DNA from: Pseudomonas kuykendallii
GTDB taxonomy: Bacteria; Pseudomonadota; Gammaproteobacteria; Pseudomonadales; Pseudomonadaceae
Assembly (NCBI RefSeq): GCF_900106975.1
Contig: NZ_FNNU01000007.1
Coordinates: 62,001 to 126,000, forward strand
Direction of reading: 5' to 3'
Length of the DNA: 64,000 nucleotides
Below the pieces are notes generated by a model. It saw nothing but the letters and a program-made list of their open reading frames with translations. It ran no database searches and was not told the DNA's origin. Within the stretch, counting starts at the first letter, position 1; each line of letters starts with the position of its first letter. Shown one piece after another: positions 27,190 through 36,590 of the stretch. The position numbers and the translations under genes are program-made.

Positions 27190-29040
27190 ATGTGTGGCAT
27201 CGTTGGCGCCGTCGCCGAACGCAATATCCTGCCGGTCCTCGTCGAGGGCCTGAAACGTCTGGAATACCGCGGTTACGACAGCGCCGGCGTGGCCCTGCTC
27301 GACGGCGACGGCACGCTGCAGCGCGTGCGCCGGCCGGGCAAGGTCAGCGAGCTGGAGCAGGCCCTGGCCACCGCACCGCTGAATGGCCGGCTGGGCATCG
27401 CCCACACCCGCTGGGCGACCCACGGCGTGCCCAGCGAGCGCAACGCGCACCCGCATTTTTCCGGCAACGACCTGGCGCTGGTGCACAACGGCATCATCGA
27501 GAACCACGAGCCGTTGCGTGCGCGCCTCAAGGACATGGGCTACCTCTTCACCTCCGAGACCGACACCGAAGTCATCGTGCACCTGTTGCACCATCACCTG
27601 GACGCGCTGGGCGACCTGGCCGACGCGCTCAAGGCGACGGTGAAGGAACTGCACGGCGCCTACGGCCTGGCGGTGATCAGCGCCAAGCAGCCGGACCGCC
27701 TGTTGGCCACCCGCAGCGGCAGCCCGCTGGTGATCGGCCTGGGTCTGGGCGAGAACTTCCTCGCTTCCGACCAGTTGGCGCTGCGTCAGGTGACCGACCG
27801 TTTCATGTATCTGGAGGAGGGCGACATCGCCGAAATCCGCCGTGATTCCGTGCAGGTCTGGGATCTCGACGGCCAGCCGGTGCAGCGCGAGCAGGTGCAG
27901 TACCACGAAGGCGCGGAAGCCGCCGACAAGGGCGCCTACCGGCACTTCATGCTCAAGGAAATCCACGAGCAGCCCAAGGTCGTGCAGCGCACGCTGGAAG
28001 GTCGCCTGGGTCTCGACCACGTGCTGGTCGAGGCCTTCGGCCCGCAGGCCGGGGCGTTGTTAGCCAAGGTGCGCAACGTGCAGATCGTCGCCTGCGGCAC
28101 CAGCTATCACGCCGGCATGGTCGCCCGATACTGGCTCGAGGAACTGGCCGGGATTCCCTGCCAGATCGAAGTCGCCAGCGAGTTCCGCTACCGCAAGGTG
28201 GTGGTGCAGCCGGACACCCTGTTCGTCAGCATTTCGCAGTCCGGCGAAACCGCCGACACCCTGGCTGCGCTGCGCAACGCCAAGCAGCTTGCCCCCGGTG
28301 CCGGCGGCTACCTGGCCAGCCTGGCGATCTGCAACGTCGGCACCAGCTCGCTGGTGCGCGAATCCGACCTGACCCTGCTGACCCAGGCCGGGCCGGAGAT
28401 CGGCGTGGCGTCGACCAAGGCGTTCACCACGCAACTGGTCGCCCTGCTGCTGCTGACCCTGGCGCTGGGCCGCATGCGCGGCGGCTTGTCGGCGACGGTC
28501 GAGGCCGAGCTGGTGGACGAGCTGCGCCGCCTGCCGACCCGCCTCGGCGAGGCGCTGGGCATGGACAAGACCGTGGAGAAAGTCGCCGAACTCTTCGCCG
28601 AGAAGCACCACACGCTGTTCCTGGGTCGCGGCGCGCAGTACCCGGTGGCGATGGAGGGCGCGCTCAAGCTCAAGGAAATCTCCTACATCCACGCCGAAGC
28701 CTACCCGGCCGGCGAGCTCAAGCACGGCCCGCTGGCGCTGGTGGACAGCGACATGCCGGTGGTCACCGTGGCGCCGAACAACGAGCTGGTGGAAAAGCTC
28801 AAGTCCAACCTGCAGGAGGTCCGCGCGCGCGGCGGCCAACTGGTGGTGTTCGCCGACATCGAGGCCGGTATCGACAACGGCGAAGGCACCCACGTGGTCA
28901 GCATGCCGCACATCCACGACATCCTCGCGCCGATCCTCTACACCCTGCCGCTGCAGCTGCTGTCCTACTACGTAGCCGTGCTCAAGGGCACCGACGTCGA
29001 CCAGCCGCGCAACCTGGCGAAATCGGTCACCGTGGAGTGA
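27190..29040 (+). CDS. glmS: Glutamine-fructose-6-phosphate aminotransferase (isomerizing)
   Basis: First enzyme of hexosamine synthesis: fructose 6-phosphate plus glutamine gives glucosamine 6-phosphate. The N-terminal class II amidotransferase domain has the nucleophile Cys2 ([12 protein letters not shown]) and HTRWATHG. Two SIS domains follow ([19 protein letters not shown]), with the C-terminal [13 protein letters not shown] motif. The 616 residues are normal. An AGGAGA ribosome-binding site precedes the ATG. No ribozyme-like leader is apparent. Confidence 0.98.
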   Translation: MCGIVGAVAERNILPVLVEGLKRLEYRGYDSAGVALLDGDGTLQRVRRPGKVSELEQALATAPLNGRLGIAHTRWATHGVPSERNAHPHFSGNDLALVHNGIIENHEPLRARLKDMGYLFTSETDTEVIVHLLHHHLDALGDLADALKATVKELHGAYGLAVISAKQPDRLLATRSGSPLVIGLGLGENFLASDQLALRQVTDRFMYLEEGDIAEIRRDSVQVWDLDGQPVQREQVQYHEGAEAADKGAYRHFMLKEIHEQPKVVQRTLEGRLGLDHVLVEAFGPQAGALLAKVRNVQIVACGTSYHAGMVARYWLEELAGIPCQIEVASEFRYRKVVVQPDTLFVSISQSGETADTLAALRNAKQLAPGAGGYLASLAICNVGTSSLVRESDLTLLTQAGPEIGVASTKAFTTQLVALLLLTLALGRMRGGLSATVEAELVDELRRLPTRLGEALGMDKTVEKVAELFAEKHHTLFLGRGAQYPVAMEGALKLKEISYIHAEAYPAGELKHGPLALVDSDMPVVTVAPNNELVEKLKSNLQEVRARGGQLVVFADIEAGIDNGEGTHVVSMPHIHDILAPILYTLPLQLLSYYVAVLKGTDVDQPRNLAKSVTVE

Positions 29041-29066
29041 AATCCGGAAGCGGGCGGCCAGGCTCG
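29005..29066 (+). other. attTn7: Predicted attTn7 site, apparently unoccupied
   Basis: The last codons of glmS (encoding [13 protein letters not shown]) are the conserved TnsD recognition stretch. Tn7-type elements insert about 25 bp past the stop, near 29065. No Tn7 ends or transposition genes are seen there; the next gene is an ordinary LysR regulator. Confidence 0.6.
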
Positions 29067-29128
29067 CAAGCATTGGCGGAATTCCACCGCCCGGCTGCTG
29101 CCGCTTCCCCGAACCGTTCTGGCGCTCT

Positions 29129-30031
29129 ATGAACATCAACTTCGATCTCAATGATCTCCAGGCCTTTCGCGCGGTGGTCGAGAAGGGCAGCTTTCGCAAG
29201 GCTGCCGAGGCCATCCGCATCTCGCAGCCGGCGCTCAGCCGGCGCATCGAAAAGCTGGAAACCGCGCTCGGTGTGAAGCTGTTCGAGCGCACCACGCGCA
29301 AGGTCAGCCTGACCATGGCCGGCCGGGCGTTCATGCCGAATGTCGAGCGCCTGCTGGATGACCTCGAAGTCGCCCTGCTCGGCATCACCGGTGTCGCTTC
29401 GAACCGCCTGGCCAACGTCACCATCGCCTGCGTGCCGTCCACCGCCTACTACTTCATGCCGCAGGTGGTGACCGAGTACCACCGCCTGTATCCACGGACC
29501 AAGGTGCACGTGCTGGATGCCAGCGCCAGCGAGGTACAGGACGCGGTGGCCAGTGGCGAGGCGGATCTCGGCCTGAGTTTCACCGGCGCGCTGGATCCGG
29601 CCATCGCCTTCGAGCTGCTGCTGCAGGAACGCTACGTGATGGCCTGTCGTCGTGACCATCCGCTGGCGGAAGCGGCGCAGGTGAGCTGGGACGAGATGTA
29701 CCGGCAGGACTACATCACCCTCGGCAAGAGCTCGGGCAACCGGTTCCTGCTGGATCAGGCGCTGGTCAAGGTGCGTCCGGAGAAGGCCGGGATCTGCGAA
29801 ACCCGCCATGTAACGACCATGATCGGTCTGGTGGAGGCGGGGCTGGGCGTGGCGGCGGTGCCGTCCATCGCCATGCCGATGGCCGGGCACCCCTTGCTGG
29901 TGAGCGTGCCGCTGGTGGAGCCGGAGGTGCTGCGCAATGTCGGCCTGATCAAGCGCCGGGGGCACTCGCTGACATCGGCGGCGCTGGAACTGGAACGCCT
30001 GGTGCGGGAGATGAAGCGCCTGCCGGGCTGA
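29129..30031 (+). CDS. LysR-family transcriptional regulator
   Basis: A 300-residue regulator. The N-terminal winged helix-turn-helix is NDLQAFRAVVEKGSFRKAAEAIRISQPALSRRIEKLE, and the C-terminal periplasmic-binding-like effector domain includes the typical LVEAGLGVAAVPSIAMP. It is convergent with the MFS carboxylate transporter (22-bp gap with a shared terminator), which it may regulate through a T-N11-A dyad upstream of that gene; this is inference from proximity. Confidence 0.88.
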   Translation: MNINFDLNDLQAFRAVVEKGSFRKAAEAIRISQPALSRRIEKLETALGVKLFERTTRKVSLTMAGRAFMPNVERLLDDLEVALLGITGVASNRLANVTIACVPSTAYYFMPQVVTEYHRLYPRTKVHVLDASASEVQDAVASGEADLGLSFTGALDPAIAFELLLQERYVMACRRDHPLAEAAQVSWDEMYRQDYITLGKSSGNRFLLDQALVKVRPEKAGICETRHVTTMIGLVEAGLGVAAVPSIAMPMAGHPLLVSVPLVEPEVLRNVGLIKRRGHSLTSAALELERLVREMKRLPG

Positions 30032-30046
30032 TTGCCACCCGGCAGG
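30019..30046. terminator. Hairpin terminator between convergent genes
   Basis: A perfect 9-bp stem CCTGCCGGG / CCCGGCAGG with a 10-base loop, overlapping the LysR stop codon. There is no T-run, so efficiency is uncertain, but the position between convergent genes is typical. Confidence 0.65.
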
Positions 30047-30053
30047 CCCGCGT

Positions 30054-31355
30054 TCAGACCGCCAGCTGCGGCTGCACGGAGATGCGCCGGTACATGAACA
30101 GCGTCGCCAGCAATGCGCAGAGGGCGGCGAAGGTCATCCAGTAGCCGGGCGCGGCCTTGTCGCCGGTGGCGTGGATCAGCGCGGTGGAGATCGCCGGGGT
30201 GAAGCCGCCGAACACGGCGGTCGCCAGGCTGTAGGCCAGGGAGAAGCCGGCGACGCGGACTTCCACCGGCATGATTTCGGTAAGCGCCGGAATCATCGCG
30301 CCGTTGTACATGCCGTAAAGGAACGACAGCCACAGCAGCACTTCGAGCATGTGCGCGAAACTCGCCGCCTGCGCCAGGTACGACAGCGCCGGGTAAGCAC
30401 TGACGATGGCCATCACGGTCATGGCGACCAGCACCGGTTTGCGCCCGATGCGATCGGACAGCGCGCCGCCGATCGGCAGCCAGATGAAGTTCGACACCCC
30501 CACCAGCAGCGTCACCAGCAAGGCATCCGCCGTGCTCAGCTCGAGCACGTTCTTGCCGAAGGTCGGCGCGTAGACGGTGATCAGGTAGAACGCGGTGGTG
30601 GTCATCGCCACCATCAGCATGCCGGCTACCACGGTGACCCAGTTCTGCATCAGCGTGCGAAACACCTCGCGCATCGTCGGACGGTGGCGGCGCGCGCTGA
30701 ATTCCTCGGTTTCCTTCAGGTTGCGGCGCAGCAGGAAGATGAACGGCACGATCATGCAGCCGATCGCGAAGGGAATGCGCCAGCCCCAGGCCGCCACATC
30801 GCTCGCCGCCATTCCCTGGTTCAGCGCGTAACCCAGCGCCGCGGCGACGATGATCGCCACCTGCTGGCTGCCGGACTGCCAGGCGGTATAGAAACCCTTG
30901 CGCCCCGGCGTAGCGATCTCGGCCAGATACACGGATACCCCGCCCAGTTCCGCACCGGCCGAGAAGCCCTGAAGCAGTCGGCCGATGAGCACCAGCAGCG
31001 GTGCCACCAGGCCAATGCTGGAGTAGTCCGGCACCATCACGATCAGCAGGGTGCCGCTGGCCATGATCGAGAGCGTCACGATCAGCCCCTTGCGGCGGCC
31101 GACGTCGTCGATGTACGCGCCGAGGATCACCGCGCCCAAGGGACGCATGAGGAAGCCTGCGCCGAACACGGCGAAGGTCATCATCAGCGAGGCGAATTCG
31201 CTCGATGACGGGAAGAACGCGGCGGCGATGTGGTTGGCGTAGAAGCCGAAGAGAAAGAAGTCGAACTGTTCGAGGAAGTTGCCCGATGTGACTCGGAATA
31301 CGGCGGCGATTTTTGCCCGCGCGGATGTTGCCGCGGATTTCATCGAATCCTGCAT
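30054..31355 (-). CDS. MFS transporter, citrate/tricarballylate:proton symporter type
   Basis: A 433-residue inner-membrane transporter of the metabolite:H+ symporter branch of the major facilitator superfamily, with about 12 hydrophobic segments. The early motif [20 protein letters not shown], the loop 2-3 signature [13 protein letters not shown] and [15 protein letters not shown] are those of the CitA/TcuC group. Citrate or a related tricarboxylate is the likely substrate, but a dicarboxylate cannot be excluded. It stands alone on the minus strand, with the LysR gene as probable regulator. Confidence 0.85.
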   Translation of the reverse strand: MQDSMKSAATSARAKIAAVFRVTSGNFLEQFDFFLFGFYANHIAAAFFPSSSEFASLMMTFAVFGAGFLMRPLGAVILGAYIDDVGRRKGLIVTLSIMASGTLLIVMVPDYSSIGLVAPLLVLIGRLLQGFSAGAELGGVSVYLAEIATPGRKGFYTAWQSGSQQVAIIVAAALGYALNQGMAASDVAAWGWRIPFAIGCMIVPFIFLLRRNLKETEEFSARRHRPTMREVFRTLMQNWVTVVAGMLMVAMTTTAFYLITVYAPTFGKNVLELSTADALLVTLLVGVSNFIWLPIGGALSDRIGRKPVLVAMTVMAIVSAYPALSYLAQAASFAHMLEVLLWLSFLYGMYNGAMIPALTEIMPVEVRVAGFSLAYSLATAVFGGFTPAISTALIHATGDKAAPGYWMTFAALCALLATLFMYRRISVQPQLAV

Positions 31356-31460
31356 GGGAATTCTCCAGCGTTTTTGTCCATGCGCAGGGGCGCACGATTA
31401 TTGGAATCCCAGATGGTGGCTGACACATCTTGAAATGATAAGTGCGTATTTCGCATGAAT

Positions 31461-31479
31461 TGATGCGCGTCTGGCATCA
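31461..31479. promoter_or_regulatory. Candidate LysR-type operator upstream of MFS gene
   Basis: TGATGC-N7-GCATCA, containing a T-N11-A core (T31464, A31476), lies 106 bp before the MFS start. A second dyad, TGCG-N5-CGCA, lies at 31443-31455. The position suits a LysR-type activator or repressor. Confidence 0.5.
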
Positions 31480-31541
31480 GTTTGTATTCGCTTCCAACCA
31501 ATACGCATGAAACCTGTCGGGTCTTCCCCTGCGTGATGACC

Positions 31542-31985
31542 TCAGTGCTGGTGCGAACGGCCGACGTGGGACGGAGCCTCGTCCACGTTGATGCTGGCTT
31601 CGGTGAGCTGGCGGACGATCTGGCAGCGTTCGATTTCGCCGCCCTCCGAGCAACTGCGGCGCAGCTCCACCAGTTGCACCTGGAGCGCCTGCAGGCCGGC
31701 GATACGGGCGGCGACGTGCTCGATGTGCTCGTCGATCAACTCGTTGAAGGCTTCGCAGTTGTTCTGCGGCTGATCGCGAAATTCCAGCAAGCGACGAATC
31801 TCGTCGAGGGTCATGTCCAGCGTGCGGCAGTTGCGGATGAAGGTCAGCCGCTCGCTGTGTAGCGGGCCGTAAACCCGGTAATTGCCTTCGCTGCGGGCGG
31901 GAAGCGGCAGCAGGCCTTCACGTTCGTAGTAGCGGATGGTTTCCACGGGGCAGTGGGTCTGCCGCGCCAGTTCACCGATTTTCAT
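31542..31985 (-). CDS. cadR: MerR-family cadmium-responsive regulator CadR
   Basis: A 147-residue metal sensor. The N-terminal MerR DNA-binding domain (MKIGELARQTHCPVETIRYYEREGLLP) is followed by a dimerisation helix and the metal-binding cysteines Cys77, Cys112 and Cys121. The end HVGRSHQH is the His-rich tail seen in P. putida CadR. It is divergent from cadA, with the operator in the 76-bp gap between them. It probably represses cadA without metal and activates it with Cd(II), and perhaps Zn(II) or Pb(II). Confidence 0.95.
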   Translation of the reverse strand: MKIGELARQTHCPVETIRYYEREGLLPLPARSEGNYRVYGPLHSERLTFIRNCRTLDMTLDEIRRLLEFRDQPQNNCEAFNELIDEHIEHVAARIAGLQALQVQLVELRRSCSEGGEIERCQIVRQLTEASINVDEAPSHVGRSHQH

Positions 31986-32001
31986 GAGGCCTCCAGGTCG
32001 C

Positions 32002-32032
32002 TTGACCCTGTAGTGGCTACAGGGTGTTCACT
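32002..32032 (+). promoter_or_regulatory. MerR-type promoter/operator of cadA
   Basis: -35 TTGACC (32002-32007) and a candidate -10 TTCACT (32027-32032) have an over-long 19-bp spacer. The spacer and -35 contain the perfect dyad ACCCTGTAG-TGG-CTACAGGGT (32005-32025). This is almost identical to the recalled P. putida CadR operator, and the layout is characteristic of MerR-type DNA-distortion activation. Confidence 0.92.
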
Positions 32033-32061
32033 GCGCACCATACCCCATCCGGAGAACCGAG

Positions 32062-34476
32062 ATGACCCAGTGTTGCGGTGACCACGCCCGCGGAAAACCT
32101 TCCGCGGACCGACAGGACGTTCAGGATCGCCACGATCACGATCACGATCACGATCACGATCACGATCACGGCGCGGTGACAGGCCAGCTGAGCCGTTTCC
32201 GCATCGAGCAGATGGATTGCCCGACCGAGGAAAGCCTGATCCGCGGGCGCCTCGGCAAGTTGCCCGAGGTGCAGCGATTGGAGTTCAACCTGCTCAAGCG
32301 CGTGCTTGGCGTGTGGCACGCGGGGCTGCGGGAAGCGACGATCCGCGACGCGATCGCCGAGCTGGGCATGTGCGCCGAACCGATGGCGGCGACCACCACG
32401 CGGATCGCCATCGCGCAGATGGACTGTCCGACCGAGGAGCGCCTGATCACCGACAAGCTCGGCGGTATGCCCGGTATCACGGCGCTGCAGTTCAACCTGA
32501 TGCAGCGCGTACTCACCCTCGGCCACGATCCGGAGGCGCTGCAGCCGGCGCTGCAGGCGATTCGCGAGCTGGGTTTCACGCCGCGGGTGGCGACAACGGG
32601 CGAACCGGCGCCGCAGATGGCGCCGACGAGCGGAAAGAGCATCAAGCTGGCGCTGGCCGGTGTCGCCGCGATTGCCGCCGAAGTGCTGCATTTCGCCGAC
32701 CTGGCGCCCGAATGGCTGGTGGCACTGATCGCCCTGGCCGCCGTGTTGCTCAGCGGGGTGGACGTCTACAAGAAGGGCTGGATCGCGCTGAAGAACCGCA
32801 ACCTCAACATCAACGCGCTGATGAGCATCGCGGTGACCGGAGCGATCCTCATCGGCCAGTGGCCCGAGGCGGCGATGGTGATGTTCCTCTTCGCCGTTGC
32901 CGAGCTGATCGAGGCGAAGTCCCTCGATCGCGCGCGCAACGCCATCGGCGGGCTGCTCGAACTGGCGCCGGAAACGGCGACGGTACGCCAGCCCGACGGC
33001 ACCTGGCAGAGCACGCCGGTGGCCGAGGTGGCGCTGGGCAGCCAGGTGCGCGTTCGTCCTGGCGAACGCATCGGCCTGGACGGCGAAGTCCTCGTCGGCC
33101 AGTCCAGCGTGAACCAGGCGTCGATCACCGGCGAGAGCCTGCCGGTGGAGAAGGCCGTCGGTGACGCGCTGTTCGCCGGCACCCTGAATGGCGATGGCGC
33201 GCTGGAGTACCGGGTCACCGCCGAGCCGAGCAACAGCACGCTGGCGCGGATCATCCAGGCCGTCGAGCAGGCCCAGGGCATGCGTGCGCCGACGCAGCGT
33301 TTCGTCGACCGCTTTTCGCGCCTCTACACCCCGGCGGTGGTGCTGCTATCGCTGGCGGTGGCGTTGCTGCCGCCGCTCTTCGACGGCCAGTGGGTGGAAT
33401 GGATCTACCGCGCGCTGGTGCTGCTGGTGGTCGCCTGCCCCTGCGCGTTGGTGATTTCCACCCCGGTGAGCATCGTCAGCGGCCTCGCTGCGGCGGCGCG
33501 CAAGGGCATCCTGATCAAGGGCGGCGCCTACCTGGAGAACGGTCGCCACCTCAGCCACCTGGCGCTGGACAAGACCGGCACCCTGACCTACGGCAAGCCG
33601 CAGCTGACCGATCAGCATCTGCTGGTGGATGCCGATCCGGAGAGCGTCATCAGCCTCGCGCTGAGCCTGGCGGTACGTTCGGACCATCCGGTGTCGCAGG
33701 CCATCGCCCGGCATGGCGAGAACCAGCCGCTGCGGGACGTCGAGGAATTCGCCGCGCTGGCCGGGCGCGGGGTGCGCGGGCGCATCGACGGGCAGCTGCT
33801 GCACCTGGGCAATCATCGGCTGGTGGAAGAGCTGGGGCTGTGTTCGCCCGAGCTGGAGGCGCGCCTCGACGTGCTGGAGCGCGAGGGCAAGAGCGTAGTG
33901 CTGCTCTGCGACGAACAGCGTCCGCTGGCGCTGTTCGCCGTGGCCGATACGCTCAAGCCGAGCAGCCGCGAGGCGATCCGCGAGCTGCACGCATTGGGCG
34001 TCAGTACCCTGATGCTCAGCGGCGACAACGCCCACACCGCGGCCGCCATCGGGCGCCAGGCCGGCATCGACGAGGCTCGCGGCGAGCTGTTGCCGAGCGA
34101 CAAGCTGGCGGCCATCGAGGCGCTGCTGGGCAAATCCGGCAGCGTCGGCATGGTCGGCGACGGGATCAACGACGCACCGGCGCTGGCGCGCGCCGACATC
34201 GGCTTCGCCATGGCGGCGATCGGCAGCGACACCGCCATCGAGACCGCCGACGTGGCGATCATGGACGACGACCTGCGCAAGATTCCGGCATTCGTGCGCC
34301 TGTCGCGGCAGACCGCGGCCGTGCTCAAGCAGAACATCGCGCTGGCGCTGGGGATCAAGGCCGTGTTCCTGCTGGTCACCCTGACCGGCCACGCGACCTT
34401 GTGGATGGCGGTGTTCGCCGACATGGGCGTCAGCCTGCTGGTGGTGCTGAACGGCATGCGGCTGCTGCGCAAGTAG
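32062..34476 (+). CDS. cadA: Cd/Zn/Pb-translocating P1B-type ATPase CadA
   Basis: An 804-residue inner-membrane metal exporter. The N-terminus has a (His-Asp) tract at residues 24-36 and two tandem metal-binding domains with MDCPTEE motifs at 51-57 and 120-126, in place of the CxxC type. The metal-selective membrane motif CPC is near residue 459, the phosphorylated Asp503 is in DKTGTLT, SDHPVSQAI carries the HP motif, and GDGINDAPALA forms the hinge. It is divergent from cadR and controlled through the operator between them. The His-Asp tract is encoded by a hexanucleotide microsatellite. Confidence 0.96.
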   Translation: MTQCCGDHARGKPSADRQDVQDRHDHDHDHDHDHDHGAVTGQLSRFRIEQMDCPTEESLIRGRLGKLPEVQRLEFNLLKRVLGVWHAGLREATIRDAIAELGMCAEPMAATTTRIAIAQMDCPTEERLITDKLGGMPGITALQFNLMQRVLTLGHDPEALQPALQAIRELGFTPRVATTGEPAPQMAPTSGKSIKLALAGVAAIAAEVLHFADLAPEWLVALIALAAVLLSGVDVYKKGWIALKNRNLNINALMSIAVTGAILIGQWPEAAMVMFLFAVAELIEAKSLDRARNAIGGLLELAPETATVRQPDGTWQSTPVAEVALGSQVRVRPGERIGLDGEVLVGQSSVNQASITGESLPVEKAVGDALFAGTLNGDGALEYRVTAEPSNSTLARIIQAVEQAQGMRAPTQRFVDRFSRLYTPAVVLLSLAVALLPPLFDGQWVEWIYRALVLLVVACPCALVISTPVSIVSGLAAAARKGILIKGGAYLENGRHLSHLALDKTGTLTYGKPQLTDQHLLVDADPESVISLALSLAVRSDHPVSQAIARHGENQPLRDVEEFAALAGRGVRGRIDGQLLHLGNHRLVEELGLCSPELEARLDVLEREGKSVVLLCDEQRPLALFAVADTLKPSSREAIRELHALGVSTLMLSGDNAHTAAAIGRQAGIDEARGELLPSDKLAAIEALLGKSGSVGMVGDGINDAPALARADIGFAMAAIGSDTAIETADVAIMDDDLRKIPAFVRLSRQTAAVLKQNIALALGIKAVFLLVTLTGHATLWMAVFADMGVSLLVVLNGMRLLRK
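32131..32169 (+). repeat. In-frame CACGAT microsatellite in cadA
   Basis: Six perfect copies of CACGAT plus CAC encode H-D-H-D-H-D-H-D-H-D-H-D-H. The repeat unit is a multiple of three, so copy-number slippage would change the length of the metal-binding tail without breaking the frame. Confidence 0.95.
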
Positions 34477-34542
34477 CGGCTGACGGACGAACGGTCGATA
34501 GATCGCGACCTGTCCGGGTCTACCGGGTAAGTGGTTCCGTGC

Positions 34543-34566
34543 GTCCCGCCGCGTTGGCGGCGGGAC
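34543..34566. terminator. Strong hairpin after cadA
   Basis: A perfect 10-bp stem GTCCCGCCGC / GCGGCGGGAC with loop GTTG, 67 bp after the cadA stop and 26 bp before the next start. There is no T-run; it may terminate cadA transcription or structure the leader of the downstream gene. Confidence 0.5.
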
Positions 34567-34591
34567 GATCCAGCCCCCGGGGAGCGATGCG

Positions 34592-35719
34592 ATGACAGCT
34601 CGAAACACCCCCCATACTGCCCATGCGGCCGTCGCCCTCTATCCGAATCGCGCGCACGAGGCCCGGCACGAGCGGGTCTCGCTGGGCGAACTGGCGCGGC
34701 GCATCGCCGGCCTTCAAGGGCTGCCCTATTACGGCGAGTTCAACCCCGAGCAGGCGCCTGCCGAGTCGCTGTATCTGGTCCCCAGCGGGACCCTGATCGG
34801 CGTCGAGGAGGCGCGTGGGCTCGGTATCGCCAGCGAGCTGGACCTGTTCGGCGGCGTGGTTCCGCTGCCTTTCGTGGCGACCAAGGCGATCAGTCACGGG
34901 CTGGTGGGCGCGGGCGCACAGGCACCGCAGGGTTGGCCGGAAACCTTCGCCGCGCAGGCCGGGGATGCGCTGCTCGACGGCTTCACCGCGTTCGATCTGG
35001 ACGACGCCCGCGAGGCCGGACAGCGGCTGCTGCGGCAGGGGCGCATGCGGGTCAAGCCGGTACGCGCCACCGCCGGACGTGGACAGTGGCTGGTCGAGGA
35101 TACCGACGCGCTGGAGCAGGCGCTCGCTGCCCAGGACGCCGACGAAGTGAACGCCTTCGGCCTGGTGCTGGAGCAGCATCTGGACGAGGTGCTGACCTAT
35201 AGCGTCGGCCAGGTACGCATCGGTGAACTGCTGGCGACCTATCACGGCCGCCAGCGGCTCACCGAAGACAACGCCGGCGAGACGGTCTATGGCGGCTCCG
35301 ACCTGGTCGTGGTGCGCGGCGATTTCGACGCCCTGCTGCAACTGGATCTGCCCGACCCCGTGCGCCTGGCGGTGAGCCAGAGCCAGCGCTACGACGCCGT
35401 GGCGAGCGCCTGCTTCCCCGCGCTGATCGCTTCGCGGCGCAACTACGATGTGGCCCAGGGCCGCGACGCGCACGGCCGGCAGCGCTCCGGCGTGCTGGAG
35501 CAGTCCTGGCGCATCGGCGGTGCCAGCAGCGCGGAAATCGCCGCGCTGGAAACCTTTCATGCCGACCCGACCGTGACCCGCGTGCGGGCGTCTTCGCTGG
35601 AGTTCTTCGGCGAAGTCCGTCAGCCGCCGACGCATGCCTCGGTGCTGTTTCGCGGTCTCGATCCAGAAATCGGCTTCATGACCAAATGCGTGACGGTGGA
35701 GGCGTATGAAGGCACGTAG
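34592..35719 (+). CDS. DUF3182 family protein, ATP-grasp-like
   Basis: A 375-residue cytoplasmic protein that I place in the DUF3182 family. There is no signal peptide or membrane segment. Residues 153-169 (RVKPVRATAGRGQWLVE) resemble the ATP-grasp nucleotide-binding lysine and glycine-rich loop (Lys155, GRG 162-164), and VLEQHLDEVLTYSVGQ (about 192-207) resembles the following Glu-containing strand, so an ATP-dependent ligase is a reasonable guess. The substrate is unknown. The 3' end overlaps the alpha/beta hydrolase gene by 14 bp, implying translational coupling and a shared pathway. Confidence 0.75.
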   Translation: MTARNTPHTAHAAVALYPNRAHEARHERVSLGELARRIAGLQGLPYYGEFNPEQAPAESLYLVPSGTLIGVEEARGLGIASELDLFGGVVPLPFVATKAISHGLVGAGAQAPQGWPETFAAQAGDALLDGFTAFDLDDAREAGQRLLRQGRMRVKPVRATAGRGQWLVEDTDALEQALAAQDADEVNAFGLVLEQHLDEVLTYSVGQVRIGELLATYHGRQRLTEDNAGETVYGGSDLVVVRGDFDALLQLDLPDPVRLAVSQSQRYDAVASACFPALIASRRNYDVAQGRDAHGRQRSGVLEQSWRIGGASSAEIAALETFHADPTVTRVRASSLEFFGEVRQPPTHASVLFRGLDPEIGFMTKCVTVEAYEGT

Positions 35720-36476
35720 CGAAACACTCGACATCGAAGTGGAAGTCGCCGGCGAACAGATCGCCGGTACCTTCCTGGTTCCCCGCTCGAAAATCCCCGG
35801 CGTGCTGTTCGTCCACGGCTGGGGCGGCAGCCAGGCGCGCGACATCGCTCGCGCGCGCGGCATCGCCGGGCTGGGTTGTGTGTGCCTGACCTTCGACCTG
35901 CGCGGTCATGCGCAAACCCGCGAGCAGCAGGAGACGGTTTCCCGCGAGGACAATCTCAGCGACATCCTCGCCGCCTATGACCGCCTCGCCGCGCATCCGG
36001 GCATCGACACCTCGGCGATCGCCGTGGTCGGCACCAGCTACGGCGGCTACCTGGCGGCCATTCTCACCACCCTGCGGCCGGTGCGCTGGCTGGCGCTGCG
36101 AGTGCCGGCGCTTTACCGCGACGAGGACTGGACGCTGCCCAAACGCAGCCTGGACCGCGTCGACCTCGCCCAGTACCGGCACACCCGCGTGCTGCCCAGC
36201 GAGAACCGTGCGCTGGCCGCCTGCGCGGCCTTCACCGGCGACGTGCTGATCGTCGAGTCCGAGCACGATGATTTCGTCCCCCACGAGACGATCATGAATT
36301 ACCGCGCGGCCTTCCAGAAAACCCACTCGCTGACCCACCGCATCATCGACGGCGCCGACCACGCGCTCAGCGGCGAGACCTGCCAGCAGGCCTATACCTC
36401 CGTGCTGACCGGCTGGGCGACCGAGATGGTCATCGGTGCGCGCGTCGGCGGGGCGATGCCGGGCGAATACTCCTGA
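35706..36476 (+). CDS. Alpha/beta hydrolase (dienelactone hydrolase-like)
   Basis: A 256-residue serine hydrolase. The oxyanion-hole region is HGWGGS (37-42), the nucleophile elbow is GTSYGG with Ser111, a candidate acid is Asp188 or Asp189 in SEHDDF, and the catalytic base is His219 in GADHALSG. No signal peptide, so cytoplasmic. Its start lies inside the end of the DUF3182 gene in another frame. The physiological substrate is unknown; an ester or amide made by, or linked to, the DUF3182 product is a speculation from the coupling. Confidence 0.85.
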   Translation: MKARSETLDIEVEVAGEQIAGTFLVPRSKIPGVLFVHGWGGSQARDIARARGIAGLGCVCLTFDLRGHAQTREQQETVSREDNLSDILAAYDRLAAHPGIDTSAIAVVGTSYGGYLAAILTTLRPVRWLALRVPALYRDEDWTLPKRSLDRVDLAQYRHTRVLPSENRALAACAAFTGDVLIVESEHDDFVPHETIMNYRAAFQKTHSLTHRIIDGADHALSGETCQQAYTSVLTGWATEMVIGARVGGAMPGEYS

Positions 36477-36522
36477 TCGAAATCCGCGCTGCGATTTTCC
36501 AGCGTAGGAGGAAAGGTTTCGT

Positions 36523-36590
36523 CTATCGGGTAGATAGCATGACACCTATCGAATAGGGGCTTATCGTAGTCCTGCCTGTTGCAGGAGGAC
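36523..36590 (+). promoter_or_regulatory. Structured leader with ribosome-binding site in a hairpin
   Basis: TCCTGC (36570-36575) pairs with GCAGGA (36581-36586) across a 5-base loop. The right arm overlaps the AGGAGG ribosome-binding site of the cyclopropane-synthase-like gene. Upstream are two dyads, CTATC-N5-GATAG (36523-36537) and CCTAT-CGA-ATAGG (36545-36557). Confidence 0.5.

Noticed and set aside
32131-32169. Short tandem repeat considered as a CRISPR-like array
   Set aside because: Six-base units without spacers, in frame inside cadA.
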